From Planctomycetota bacterium (lineage in GTDB: Bacteria > Planctomycetota > UBA1135 > JAKEFM01), in NCBI GenBank assembly GCA_022616055.1, contig JAKEFM010000058.1, positions 1 through 64,000 on the forward strand: 64,000 bases of DNA, in the 5' to 3' direction. The notes beneath the pieces were generated by a model that was not told where the DNA came from, did no database searches, and saw only the letters and a program-made list of their open reading frames with translations. The stretch's first letter is position 1, and every line of letters starts with the position of its first letter. A program made the position numbers and the translations under genes. This document shows positions 16,926 through 25,301 of this stretch, one piece after another.

Positions 16926-18659
16926 CTACCGCGGGGCGAGGGCGGCGTCGATCCGGGCGCGCACCGCCGCGACGGCGCCGGCCGCGGCGACCTTCTCGAT
17001 CCCCTCCGCCCGCCGCTCCTTGATCTCGACCTTTCCGTCCTTCGCGTCGCGGCCGACGACGAGCCGGACCGGGAGCCCGACCAGGTCGGCGTCCTTGAAC
17101 TTGATCCCCGGCGAGAGGGGGCGGTCGTCGTAGGCGGTCTCGACCCCGGCCTCCGCGAGCCTCCCGTAGAGGTCCTCCGCGACGGCGCGCTGCGTCTCGT
17201 CCTGGACGTTCACGCACACGAGCATCGCGTGGTAGGGGGCGATCGCTGCCGGCCACCGGATCCCGGCGGCGTCGTGGTTCTGCTCGACGGCGGCCGCGGC
17301 GACCCGCGAGACGCCGATCCCGTAGCAGCCCATGACGAAGGGCCGGAGCTCCCCGTCCGCGGCGGCGAAGGAGGCCCCCATCGCCTTCGAGTACTTCGTC
17401 CCGAGCTTGAAGATGTGCCCGACCTCGATCCCGCGCGCCTCCTCGAGCCTCCCCTCGGCGCACCGCGGGCACCCCTCCGTCGCGCGCGCCTTGCGCAGGT
17501 CGCGGAACTCGGGCTCGGGGAAGTCGCGCCCGAGGTTCACGTCGACGCAGTGGACGTCCGTCTCGTTCGCCCCGCACAGCGTGTTCCCGAGCCCCCTCGC
17601 GGAGGGGTCGGCGAGGATCCTCGCCTTCAGGCCGATCGGGCCGGCGAATCCGGGCTCCGCCCCGCTCACGCGCCGGATCGTCGCCTCGTCGGCCATCTCG
17701 ACGGCCAGCGCCCCGAGGGCGTTGCCGAGCTTCACCTCGTTCACCTCCTGGTCGCCGCGGACGAGGACGGCGACGACCTGCTCCTTCTCCTTGAAGAAGG
17801 CCCGGTAGAGGACCGTCTTCGTCATCTGCGCCGGGTGGAGCCCCGTGAACGCCGCCAGCTGCTCGACGCTCGTCATCCCGGGGGTGCGGAGCCTCTTCAG
17901 CGGCCGGGGCGACCCGTTCGAGGGGGCCGCCTCGATCCGGGAGTCGGCCTTCTCGACGTTCGCGGCGTACCGGCACGCGGGGCACCGCAGGATCGCGTCC
18001 TCCCCCGTCGCCGCGTTCACCATGAACTCCTGGCTCCCCGAGCCCCCGATCGCCCCGGGATCCGCCTCGACGACCGTGAAGTCGAGGCCGCAGCGCGAGA
18101 AGGCCCGGTTGTAGGCCTCGTGCATCGCCCGGTAGGAGCGCTCGAGCCCCTCCTCGTCGGCGTCGAAGGAGTAGGCGTCCTTCATCAGGAACTCGCGCCC
18201 GCGCATCAGGCCGAAGCGCGGCCGGATCTCGTCGCGGAACTTCGTCTGGATCTGGTACAGGGTCAGGGGGAGCTGCTTGTAGGAGGTGACGAACCGCTTC
18301 ACGAAGGTCGTGATCACCTCCTCGTGCGTCGGGCCGAGGCACAGATCCGCGTCCTTGCGGTCCTTCAGGTGGAAGAGGATCCGCGCCTGGAGGTAGCCGT
18401 CCCAGCGCCCGCTCTCCTCCCAGATCTCGCGGGGCTGGAGGACCGGCATCGCCAGCTCCTCCGCCCCCGCGCGGTTCATCTCCTCCCGGACGATCTCCGA
18501 GACCTTCCGGATCGTCCTCCACATCCACGGGCCGTAGACGTAGATCCCGGCCGCCAGCTTCTGGATGTAGCCGCCGCGGGCGAGGAGGGCGTGGCTCGGG
18601 ACCTCGGCGTCGGAGGGGACGTCCCGGAGCGTGACGAAGAGGGAGCGGGAGAGACGCAT
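16926..18659 (-). CDS. proS: Prolyl-tRNA synthetase
   Basis: The 577-residue class II synthetase charges tRNA-Pro. Motif 2 and 3 regions are present: FRDEIRPRFGLMRGREFLMKDAYSF and FVMGCYGIGVSR. Between them lies the editing (INS) insertion of the bacterial type at about 225-385, with TKTVLYRAFF and GDQEVNEVKLGNALG. The C-terminal anticodon domain contains YDDRPLSPGIKFKDADLVGLP. Length fits bacterial-type ProRS (about 570). The ATG at 18659 gives MRLSRSLFVTLRDVPSDAE, the standard start. It is the first gene of an apparent two-gene unit with the CNNM-EIIA fusion and is divergent from the DUF4143 ATPase. Confidence 0.97.
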   Translation of the reverse strand: MRLSRSLFVTLRDVPSDAEVPSHALLARGGYIQKLAAGIYVYGPWMWRTIRKVSEIVREEMNRAGAEELAMPVLQPREIWEESGRWDGYLQARILFHLKDRKDADLCLGPTHEEVITTFVKRFVTSYKQLPLTLYQIQTKFRDEIRPRFGLMRGREFLMKDAYSFDADEEGLERSYRAMHEAYNRAFSRCGLDFTVVEADPGAIGGSGSQEFMVNAATGEDAILRCPACRYAANVEKADSRIEAAPSNGSPRPLKRLRTPGMTSVEQLAAFTGLHPAQMTKTVLYRAFFKEKEQVVAVLVRGDQEVNEVKLGNALGALAVEMADEATIRRVSGAEPGFAGPIGLKARILADPSARGLGNTLCGANETDVHCVDVNLGRDFPEPEFRDLRKARATEGCPRCAEGRLEEARGIEVGHIFKLGTKYSKAMGASFAAADGELRPFVMGCYGIGVSRVAAAAVEQNHDAAGIRWPAAIAPYHAMLVCVNVQDETQRAVAEDLYGRLAEAGVETAYDDRPLSPGIKFKDADLVGLPVRLVVGRDAKDGKVEIKERRAEGIEKVAAAGAVAAVRARIDAALAPR

Positions 18660-18782
18660 GGAGGGACTCGGGCGGCGCACGCTAGCGGGGCGGTGTCGCG
18701 CCCGCAACGAAGGGGAGGGCACGTGCTCCCGGGAGGGGGATCCCCCCCCTTGAGGACATGACCAGATTTGCATAGGGGTATG

Positions 18783-18800
18783 AAAAAGTCGTGACTTTTT
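18783..18800 (+). promoter_or_regulatory. AT-rich inverted repeat abutting the ATPase start codon
   Basis: AAAAAGTC and GACTTTTT form a perfect 8-bp inverted repeat with a GT centre, ending directly at the ATG at 18801. It could be an operator or an mRNA hairpin that occludes initiation. It is the most AT-rich short stretch noticed in the window. A weak TTGAGG (18750) N17 TAGGGG pair lies upstream. Confidence 0.5.
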
Positions 18801-19997
18801 ATGCAGGGTTATCCAAAAATGTCGCCCATGCAGCGATCCCTCGCCGCCCCGATCCGGGAGGACCTCGCGGAGCGGATGGTCCTCCTCTCCGGACCCCGGC
18901 AGGTCGGAAAGTCGACGCTCGCCCGGCAGGTCCTCGCGGAGCTCGCTCCGAGAGACCCGGTCTACCTGACCTGGGACCGAGCGGAGGATCGCCGCGCGAT
19001 CCGGAACCTTTCCTGGGATCGCGCGTCCCCGGTCGCGGTTCTCGACGAGGTCCACAAGTACCCGCGGTGGAAGGGGCTCGTGAAGGGCTTCCACGACACG
19101 GAGGGCGCTCGCCAGCGCCTCCTTGTCACGGGCAGCGCACGCCTCGAGGTGTACCGTCGCGGAGGCGACTCGTTGCTCGGGCGCTACGCGAGGCACCGGC
19201 TCCACCCCCTCACGATCGGCGAGGTCGGGCGATCCGGGAGACTCCCTCCCCGGGAAACCCTCCTCGATCCCTCCCTCTGGCCGGCCGCGCGGCCCGTTCC
19301 CAACGACCTCCTGGGAGCCCTCCTCTCGATCGGAGGCTTCCCGGAGCCCTTCCTCCGCGCCTCCGCTCGGTTCGGGGGAAAATGGCGCCTCCTCCGGCGC
19401 GACCAGGTCCTCCGGGAGGACGTGCGGGATCTCACGCAGGTCCGCGACCTCGCCGGCCTCGAGCATCTGACGGAGCTGCTCGCCGAGCGGGTCGGAGCGC
19501 CCGTCTCGGTCAACAACCTGCGCGAGGACCTGGAGGTCGAATACCGGACGGTCCGGAACTGGCTCGAGATCCTCGATCGCCTCTTCGTCGTCTTCCGGGT
19601 CCCTCCCTTCGCCGGCTCGCTCGCCCGCGCCCTCCGGAAGGAAGGCAAGGTCTACTTCTGGGACGCGGCGGAGGCGCCGGAAGGAGGGCCCCGCTTCGAG
19701 AACCTCGTCGCCTGCCACCTCCTCCGACTCTGCCAGTGGCTCGAGGACGTCGAAGGGATCCGGGCGGAGCTGCGCTTCGTCCGCGACCGGGAGAAGCGGG
19801 AGGTCGACTTCCTCCTCCTCCGCGAGAGGAGACCCTGGGTCCTCGTCGAGGCGAAGCAGGCCGATCTCCGGCCCGCCCCTGCGATCGAGTACTTCCGACG
19901 GCGCCTGGGGGTCCCCTTCGCGTTCCAGGTCGTCGCGGCCGCGGAGGCCCGCAAGGACGTCGTCCCCGCCGTCCGGCTCTTCGCCGCGCTGCCGTGA
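18801..19997 (+). CDS. AAA-type ATPase with C-terminal DUF4143
   Basis: The 398-residue protein has a Walker A GPRQVGKST at 31-39, a Walker B-like VAVLDEVHKYP at about 77-87, and sensor-like LLVTGSARLEVYRRGGDSL. After that comes a DUF4143 region ending in the nuclease-like YFWDAAE...EVDFLLLRERRPWVLVEAKQ block. This layout is typical of the widespread, often horizontally acquired ATPases whose roles are poorly known; some occur near toxin-antitoxin loci. The start is uncertain: ATG at 18801 follows an inverted repeat directly, and a second ATG lies at 18819. The low-GC upstream region is consistent with recent acquisition. Confidence 0.88.
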   Translation: MQGYPKMSPMQRSLAAPIREDLAERMVLLSGPRQVGKSTLARQVLAELAPRDPVYLTWDRAEDRRAIRNLSWDRASPVAVLDEVHKYPRWKGLVKGFHDTEGARQRLLVTGSARLEVYRRGGDSLLGRYARHRLHPLTIGEVGRSGRLPPRETLLDPSLWPAARPVPNDLLGALLSIGGFPEPFLRASARFGGKWRLLRRDQVLREDVRDLTQVRDLAGLEHLTELLAERVGAPVSVNNLREDLEVEYRTVRNWLEILDRLFVVFRVPPFAGSLARALRKEGKVYFWDAAEAPEGGPRFENLVACHLLRLCQWLEDVEGIRAELRFVRDREKREVDFLLLRERRPWVLVEAKQADLRPAPAIEYFRRRLGVPFAFQVVAAAEARKDVVPAVRLFAALP

Positions 19998-20087
19998 GCC
20001 GGCAGGACCCCCCCGCGCCTGGCCCGGATGCGCCGGCCAGCCGGGATCGCGAGGAGCGCCGCGGTCGGGACCCCCCGGCGGCGCAGG

Positions 20088-21302
20088 TCAGCCGATCGTG
20101 ACGAGGACCGTCAGGCTGACCGCGAAGGGGACCGGCAGGGAGCATCCTCCCGCGCCGAAGATGTCCCCCCCCTGGACGGCGACCGTCGCGCCGACGAGGG
20201 AGGGGTCGCAGGGGATCGTCGCCGGGAGACTGGCGGAGCCGACGAGGAAGACGTCGAAGGTCGCGCCGATCGCGCAGGAGGCGGGCGGGCACACGGGGAC
20301 GTTCGCCGGCTGGCCGACCCAGATCGCCGGAGTCCCCGTCAGCCCGCCGAGGTCGAAGGAGACCGACTGGCCGATGTCGGGGAGGCCCGACGGGACGAGC
20401 GTCACCGCTCCGCACTGCGTGCCGACGTAGTTGTAGACCCCGCCGTGATGGACGTTCAGCTGGAAGGCCCCGGTGTTCCCGCCGAACCCCCCGACCCGGA
20501 CGAGGTAGGTCGATCCCGAGACGACCGGGACCGTCACCTCCGAGGTGAGCCCTCCGCAGGCGTCGTCGTTGCAGCCGAGGAGGCTCAAGGCGCCGCAGGA
20601 GCCGCCGAAGACCTCGATCTGCGAGTCGTACCCGGCGAACCCGGGGGAACAGAGGGAGAAGGTCGCGTCGTCGGTGCAGGCCGGCGTGTAGGAGAACCAG
20701 GCGTCGTTCTGCCCGTTCCCGCAGGACCAGGGCGGCGGGGAGGTCGTGGCGCCGACCGTGGAGGCGGCGGGGTTGAGCCCCTCCCCGATCGGGATCGCGC
20801 CCGCGCACTCGTCGTTCGGGAGCGCCGGCGGGTTGCAGGAGATCCCGAGCGTGAAGTTCCCCACCTCGCCGTCGAACCCTCCGACGCGGAGGAGGTAGGT
20901 CGTCCCCGCCGTCACGGGGACGGAGAGCTGCGAGCGGCCCCCCGGGCACGCGTCGTCGTTGCAGGCGAGGAGGTTGAGCGAGCCGCAGGTCCCCGAGAAG
21001 GCCTCGATCACCGTGTCGTAGTTCGCCGAGCCCCCCGTGCAGAACGAGAAGGTCGCGATCCCCGTGCAGGAGGCCGCGTAGAAATACCAGACGTCGTTCA
21101 GGCCCGCCCCGCAGCTCCAGCCGGGGGCCGAGGTGGTGGCCCCGGAATTCGTCTGGGGGGGATTCGTCCCGTCGAAGACCGCGATCGCGCCGGCGCACTC
21201 GTCGTTCGACGGCTGCGCGGCGAGGGGAGGGGCGATCGCGAGGAGGAGGAGGAACCGGCCGGCGCGGAAGGCAGCGCCGGGCCGGAGGAGGGAGGTGCGC
21301 AT
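20088..21302 (-). CDS. Exported protein with two NDECAGAI (PPC-like) repeats
   Basis: The 404-residue protein has a signal peptide (FLLLLAIAPPLAAQ). Two beta-sandwich repeats of about 125 residues follow. Each begins NDECAGAI and contains WSCG, NDAWFSYTP or NDVWYFYAA, NDDAC and a YLLRVGGF or YLVRVGGF segment. This is the pre-peptidase-like repeat common in planctomycete exported proteins. The last 100 residues form a domain shared with the protein at 31440-34280 (IPCDPSLVGATVAVQGG, then FGAGGC). Cysteine pairs suggest disulfides outside the cytoplasm. Its role is probably surface adhesion or binding; no enzyme motif is seen. Start is set by the signal peptide. Confidence 0.8.
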   Translation of the reverse strand: MRTSLLRPGAAFRAGRFLLLLAIAPPLAAQPSNDECAGAIAVFDGTNPPQTNSGATTSAPGWSCGAGLNDVWYFYAASCTGIATFSFCTGGSANYDTVIEAFSGTCGSLNLLACNDDACPGGRSQLSVPVTAGTTYLLRVGGFDGEVGNFTLGISCNPPALPNDECAGAIPIGEGLNPAASTVGATTSPPPWSCGNGQNDAWFSYTPACTDDATFSLCSPGFAGYDSQIEVFGGSCGALSLLGCNDDACGGLTSEVTVPVVSGSTYLVRVGGFGGNTGAFQLNVHHGGVYNYVGTQCGAVTLVPSGLPDIGQSVSFDLGGLTGTPAIWVGQPANVPVCPPASCAIGATFDVFLVGSASLPATIPCDPSLVGATVAVQGGDIFGAGGCSLPVPFAVSLTVLVTIG

Positions 21303-21398
21303 CGGGGTGCTCCGAGGGACTCGCGGGAGTGCGGGGCCATTCTCCCCTGCCGGGTCGGCCCCGGTCGAGGGGGGGGTGGAAGGGGCCGATATTTCGAC

Positions 21399-21404
21399 TA
21401 TTCT
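21399..21404 (+). promoter_or_regulatory. Leaderless-type -10 of arsR
   Basis: TATTCT lies six bases before the GTG start at 21411, with no ribosome site between. This spacing places the transcript start at or next to the start codon. Confidence 0.5.
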
Positions 21405-21410
21405 GGAAGC

Positions 21411-21761
21411 GTGGAAACGAGAGACGCCCTCGGGGCCCTCGCGGCGCTCGCGCACGCGACCCGGCTCGCCGTCTTCCGGGCCCTCGTCCGGGCGGGCCCG
21501 GCCGGGGTCCCCGCCGGCGCGCTCTCGCAGCGCCTGGCGGTCCCCCCGGCGACGCTCTCCTTCCACCTCGCGGCGCTCGCCCGCGCGGGCCTCGTCGCCT
21601 CCCGCCGGGAGGGGCGCTCCATCCGCTACGCGGCGGACTTCCGCGCGATGCGCGCCCTCGTCGACTTCCTCACCGAGGACTGCTGCGCCGGGCTGCGGCC
21701 GGAGGGGAGGCGGCGGGCCGCCCCCGCGCGCGCGGCCTCCCGGCCGAGAAAGGAACCATGA
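21411..21761 (+). CDS. arsR: ArsR-family transcriptional repressor
   Basis: The 116-residue winged-helix protein has the ArsR/SmtB core: ALAHATRLAVFRALVRAG, then the recognition helix AVPPATLSFHLAALARAGLV and the wing SRREGRSIRYAAD. Near the C-terminus a vicinal Cys91-Cys92 pair occurs in FLTEDCCAG, as in the ArsR group that senses trivalent (organo)arsenicals through C-terminal cysteines. There is no CxC in the recognition helix. The GTG start has a -10-like TATTCT six bases upstream, and its stop overlaps the arsI-like ATG (ATGA). Regulation of that partner gene is therefore very likely. Metal specificity is inferred from cysteine placement and context. Confidence 0.88.
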   Translation: METRDALGALAALAHATRLAVFRALVRAGPAGVPAGALSQRLAVPPATLSFHLAALARAGLVASRREGRSIRYAADFRAMRALVDFLTEDCCAGLRPEGRRRAAPARAASRPRKEP

Positions 21762-22276
21762 AGAGACTCCACGTCCACGTCGCGGTCGAGGACCTCGCGG
21801 CCTCGATCCGCTTCTACACCCACCTCTTCGGGGCGCCGCCGACCGTCGAGAAGGCCGACTACGCGAAGTGGCGGATCGAGGACCCCCGCGTGAACTTCGC
21901 CGTCTCGAGCCGGGGCCGGCGGAGCGGGCTCGACCACCTCGGCATCGAGGCCGAGTCGAGGGAGGAGTTGGCCGAGCTCGAGGGCCGGCTCGAGAGGGCG
22001 GGCGCGAGCCTCGCCCGGGAGAAGGCCACGACCTGCTGCTACGCCCGGTCCGACAAGGCCTGGGCGAGGGACCCCCAGGGGATCGAGTGGGAGTCCTTCT
22101 TCACGTTCGGCGCGTCGGACTCCTACGGGGCGGAGGCGCCGCTCCGCGCCGGGACGGACTCCTCGGGCGCGGCCTGCTGCGCCCCCGGCGCCAGCGCCGA
22201 TCCCCCCGGCCTCGCCCGGCGGTCGCTCCCTCCCTCGGGGGGGAATCCGGGCCGGGCTGGGCTCAACGAGGCATGA
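21758..22276 (+). CDS. arsI: ArsI/CadI-type glyoxalase-fold dioxygenase
   Basis: The 172-residue vicinal-oxygen-chelate protein matches ArsI, the non-heme iron C-As lyase that demethylates trivalent methylarsenicals, and CadI. Metal ligands are His5, His60 (LDHLGI) and Glu112 (IEWESFF). The hallmark TTCCYARSDKAWARDPQG places the Cys93-Cys94 substrate pair. A second Cys-Cys pair at 140-141 lies in the tail. It is translationally coupled to arsR. The C-terminal 30 residues are a low-complexity extension that overlaps the convergent ECF-fusion gene by 14 nt. Arsenic versus cadmium is decided in favour of arsenic by the arsR partner; this is an inference. Confidence 0.85.
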   Translation: MKRLHVHVAVEDLAASIRFYTHLFGAPPTVEKADYAKWRIEDPRVNFAVSSRGRRSGLDHLGIEAESREELAELEGRLERAGASLAREKATTCCYARSDKAWARDPQGIEWESFFTFGASDSYGAEAPLRAGTDSSGAACCAPGASADPPGLARRSLPPSGGNPGRAGLNEA

Positions 22277-25181
22277 AGCGGAACTCCCGGACGACCCTCT
22301 CCCCCGCCCCGATCTTGAACCCCTCGGGGCTCTCGAGGGCCTCACCGTCGGGAAAGACGAGGGAGATCGTGTACTCGCCCGGCAGCGCGTCCGGAACGGT
22401 GAACCGCCCCTCTGCGTCGAGGAGGTAGTCCCCCGCGTGCCCCTCCATCGACCCCGTCTTCCCGGAGAGCCTCGCCTTCGGCAATCGGCGGAGGATCTCG
22501 GACGGGACGACCTTCCCCTCGAGGCGCCCCGTGACGAGAGCCGTCGCGTCGAGCTCGACCTCCTTCGTTTCCCCCTCCTCGAGGCGGAACACGCCGAGGG
22601 GCTTCCCGCAGTCGATCCACCCAACCGTGTGGATGCTCGCGCCCGGGCCGTGGGACGCGTCGCGCTCCATCCGGACGACGAACCGGAGCTCCCACAAGCC
22701 TGCGGGGAGGGAAGCGATCGAGAAGGCCCCGTCCGTCGCGATTGGGATCGGGTCGGGCAGGCTCCCCCGCTCCCCGGCCCTCTTCACTCGGAGCGCCGCG
22801 CGGTCCGCGAGGCCATTGGGCTTCACACGTCCCCACAGTCGGCTGGGCTCGGGAGGGATGATCTCGACCGTCGCGTCCGCCTCGGGAACGACGAGGTCAT
22901 TTCGAATCACAGGCGGGTGCGACGAGCCCGTCACGCGGAGGACGAGCCCCTTCGCTCCCGGCGGACCGGAGATCTGCGCGCGACCATCCGTCCCTGTCCT
23001 CGCCTCGGAGAGGAGCCAGGGGAAGGAGCCATCCGAGGTCCAGGGAGGGATCCTCGCCTCCCGGAACCGGACGAAGAGCGTCTCCGCGTCCACGGGGACC
23101 GGCCTCGGCGGCTGCGGACGCAGGAGGTGGACTTCGGATCCGCCGAGCGGCACGCCCGACCTCGTCCTCACGTGCACGACGAAGGGCCGCGCGCGCTCGA
23201 CCTCGACGCGCAGGGGCGGGACGGGGCCCGAGGCCGGAACCTCGAACTCGAGGGGAAGGGTCGGGACGAGGGTCGGCTCCCGGGGAACCACGACGAGGAC
23301 GTGCCGACCCGGCGAGATCCCGTCGACCTCGACCGCGCCCCCCTCGTGGCGGCCCCCGAGACGCCACGACGCCTCCGCAGCCATACCCGAGTCCTCCGGG
23401 TGGCACCGGACCGCGAACTCCTCCACGGGACGCCCGCTCCCCGCCTCGACGACGGTCAACGCGAGGGTCGGGCGCGCCTCCCGCACCCGCCTCGCGACGA
23501 GACGCGCGTCCTTCGTCCCCCAGCGGACCTCGGGCTCCTCTCCGACGACCTCGAACCCGGACGACGCGGCGACGGTGAGCCGTCTCGGGAGCGGATCCCC
23601 ATCCGCCCCGTACATCGGACGCAACTTGAACCTCCCGTCGACTCCCGTCTTCCCGAACGTGAACGACCGCGACGTCCGCGCCGCGGCCTCCGTCGCCCCG
23701 GCCGCGACGAGAGCCAGCGGAACCCCCTCCATCCCCTTCTCCTCCTCGTCGAGAACTCTCCCCTCGATCGTGGGGAGGCGCCGCACGACGACGCGGAGGT
23801 TCTCGATCCCCTTCCCCTCCTCGATCGTGGCGATCCTCGGTTCGACGAGCCGAAACGCCCCCCGCGGGATCGAGACGACGAACGTCCCCGCCGGGAGGAG
23901 CGCGCGCACCTCGAAGGCGCCGTCCGGGCCCGTGCCGCCGTAGCGGGCCTGGTTGGCGGCCTTGCTCCCCTCGACGGGGAGCGGCAGTTTGTCGAATCCG
24001 ACGCTGACCCCGTCGGCCGGGCTCCCGTCGGTGTCGACCACATGGCCCCTGACCCTCCACCCTCGCGACATGAGGACGTCTCCGAGGTCGCGCACCTCCC
24101 CTGGCGGGAACTCGAACCAGCGCCCCGTCCGCGGTGCCCGCCCCTCCGCGGACACGGAGAGGACGAAGTCGCCGAAGGGCGGGGGTGGAACGAAGGAGAA
24201 CTGAAACCTCCCGTCCGCCCCGGTCCGGACGGGGGCCGGATCGGTCCACGAGATGGGGCCGTTCAGCGCGGTCCAAGCCGGCACGTTTCCCCCACCGCCA
24301 TGGAACTCGACGAGACACCCCGCAAGGGCTTTCCCCGTCTCGGCCGCGACGCACCGCCCCCGGAGGACCGCGTTCGCCGGCGCAGAACCGGCAGGCGGCG
24401 TCTGCACCTCGGCTCGGTGTGTCGCTTCGGCGGACTCCCGGGTCGCCTCGGGGAGGAGAACCGGAGGGCTCGGCTCGGGCACGGCCGCGACGAGGGTCGG
24501 GGCCCGCCGCTCGAGCGGACGCGGGACGACCTGGAGCGCGGCCACCGCCGCCGCGAGGAGGCACGCGACGGCGCCGAGCGAGGCGAAGGGATGAGAGACG
24601 AAGGTCGAGGGAATCCGGGCGAGCCCTGCCGATTCGCGCATGGCGAGCCTCCCGAGGGCCGCGCACCAGGCGGCGCGCTCCCGGACGTGACGGCGGTCGA
24701 GCGCCTCGCGCAGCTGCCCGAGCGCCCGGCGAAGCCGCGTCTGAACCGTCGCGACGGGGACGCGGAAGCGCGCCGCGACCTTTCGAGGGGGAAGCCCGTC
24801 GAAGTAGCGGAGCAGGACGGTCGAGCGGTAGGGCTCCTCGAGCGCGAGGACCGACTCGACGATCTCCCGTCGCGCCGCCTCGCGCTCCACGATCTCGGCC
24901 GTCGCCGGGATGCGCTCGGGGCGCGCGGCGGCTTCCTCGCGACGCAGCCTCCGGCTCTCCTCCCTCGCCGTGCGACGCGCGAAATTCCGCGCGACGGCGG
25001 CGAGCCAGGAGCGGGGCGAGCCCCGGTCGCGCGGGGGCCGCTCGAGCGCCGCGAGCCAGGTCTGCTGGACGACGTCGTCGGCCCGGCTCTCGTCGAAGAG
25101 GAGGGCGCGGGCGAAGGAGCGGACGAAGTCCCGGTGGGCGAGGAGGCTCTCGAGGTCGGGGGAGAAGGCGGATCCCGTCAC
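22263..25181 (-). CDS. ECF sigma factor fused to a membrane-anchored carboxypeptidase-regulatory-like region
   Basis: The 972-residue protein begins with a complete ECF sigma factor (about 10-175): region 2 with ARALLFDESRADDVVQQTWLAAL and region 4 with LEEPYRSTVLLRYFDGLPPRKVAARF plus VATVQTRLRRAL. A hydrophobic helix follows at about 222-243. Then come some 700 residues of beta-sandwich repeats of the carboxypeptidase-regulatory/Cna-B type, recognised by RTGADGRFQFSFVPP, GTGPDGAFEVRALLPAG, GVDGRFKLRP, GTDGRAQISGPPG and DAEGRFTVPDALPGEYTI. This one-chain design, a promoter-binding head inside and a sensor-like region outside, resembles planctomycete ECF groups with large C-terminal extensions. 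No separate anti-sigma is adjacent. Release by proteolysis is an inference. Confidence 0.88.
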   Translation of the reverse strand: MTGSAFSPDLESLLAHRDFVRSFARALLFDESRADDVVQQTWLAALERPPRDRGSPRSWLAAVARNFARRTAREESRRLRREEAAARPERIPATAEIVEREAARREIVESVLALEEPYRSTVLLRYFDGLPPRKVAARFRVPVATVQTRLRRALGQLREALDRRHVRERAAWCAALGRLAMRESAGLARIPSTFVSHPFASLGAVACLLAAAVAALQVVPRPLERRAPTLVAAVPEPSPPVLLPEATRESAEATHRAEVQTPPAGSAPANAVLRGRCVAAETGKALAGCLVEFHGGGGNVPAWTALNGPISWTDPAPVRTGADGRFQFSFVPPPPFGDFVLSVSAEGRAPRTGRWFEFPPGEVRDLGDVLMSRGWRVRGHVVDTDGSPADGVSVGFDKLPLPVEGSKAANQARYGGTGPDGAFEVRALLPAGTFVVSIPRGAFRLVEPRIATIEEGKGIENLRVVVRRLPTIEGRVLDEEEKGMEGVPLALVAAGATEAAARTSRSFTFGKTGVDGRFKLRPMYGADGDPLPRRLTVAASSGFEVVGEEPEVRWGTKDARLVARRVREARPTLALTVVEAGSGRPVEEFAVRCHPEDSGMAAEASWRLGGRHEGGAVEVDGISPGRHVLVVVPREPTLVPTLPLEFEVPASGPVPPLRVEVERARPFVVHVRTRSGVPLGGSEVHLLRPQPPRPVPVDAETLFVRFREARIPPWTSDGSFPWLLSEARTGTDGRAQISGPPGAKGLVLRVTGSSHPPVIRNDLVVPEADATVEIIPPEPSRLWGRVKPNGLADRAALRVKRAGERGSLPDPIPIATDGAFSIASLPAGLWELRFVVRMERDASHGPGASIHTVGWIDCGKPLGVFRLEEGETKEVELDATALVTGRLEGKVVPSEILRRLPKARLSGKTGSMEGHAGDYLLDAEGRFTVPDALPGEYTISLVFPDGEALESPEGFKIGAGERVVREFRFMPR

Positions 25182-25247
25182 GGCGGTTCACTCACGGAAT
25201 CCCGCGGGGGCCGGATCCGATTCAGGCGGATGCCGGAACCACGGGGT

Positions 25248-25253
25248 TAGAAT
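25248..25253 (+). promoter_or_regulatory. -10-like TAGAAT before the metallopeptidase gene
   Basis: GGTTAGAATCC lies 48 nt before the GTG at 25302 in the divergent gap with the ECF-fusion gene. No convincing -35 was seen. Confidence 0.35.
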
Positions 25254-25301
25254 CCTCCCCTCCTTCGGGACGCCGCGCACTACGCCCCGCCTCTCGTTCC
25301 G

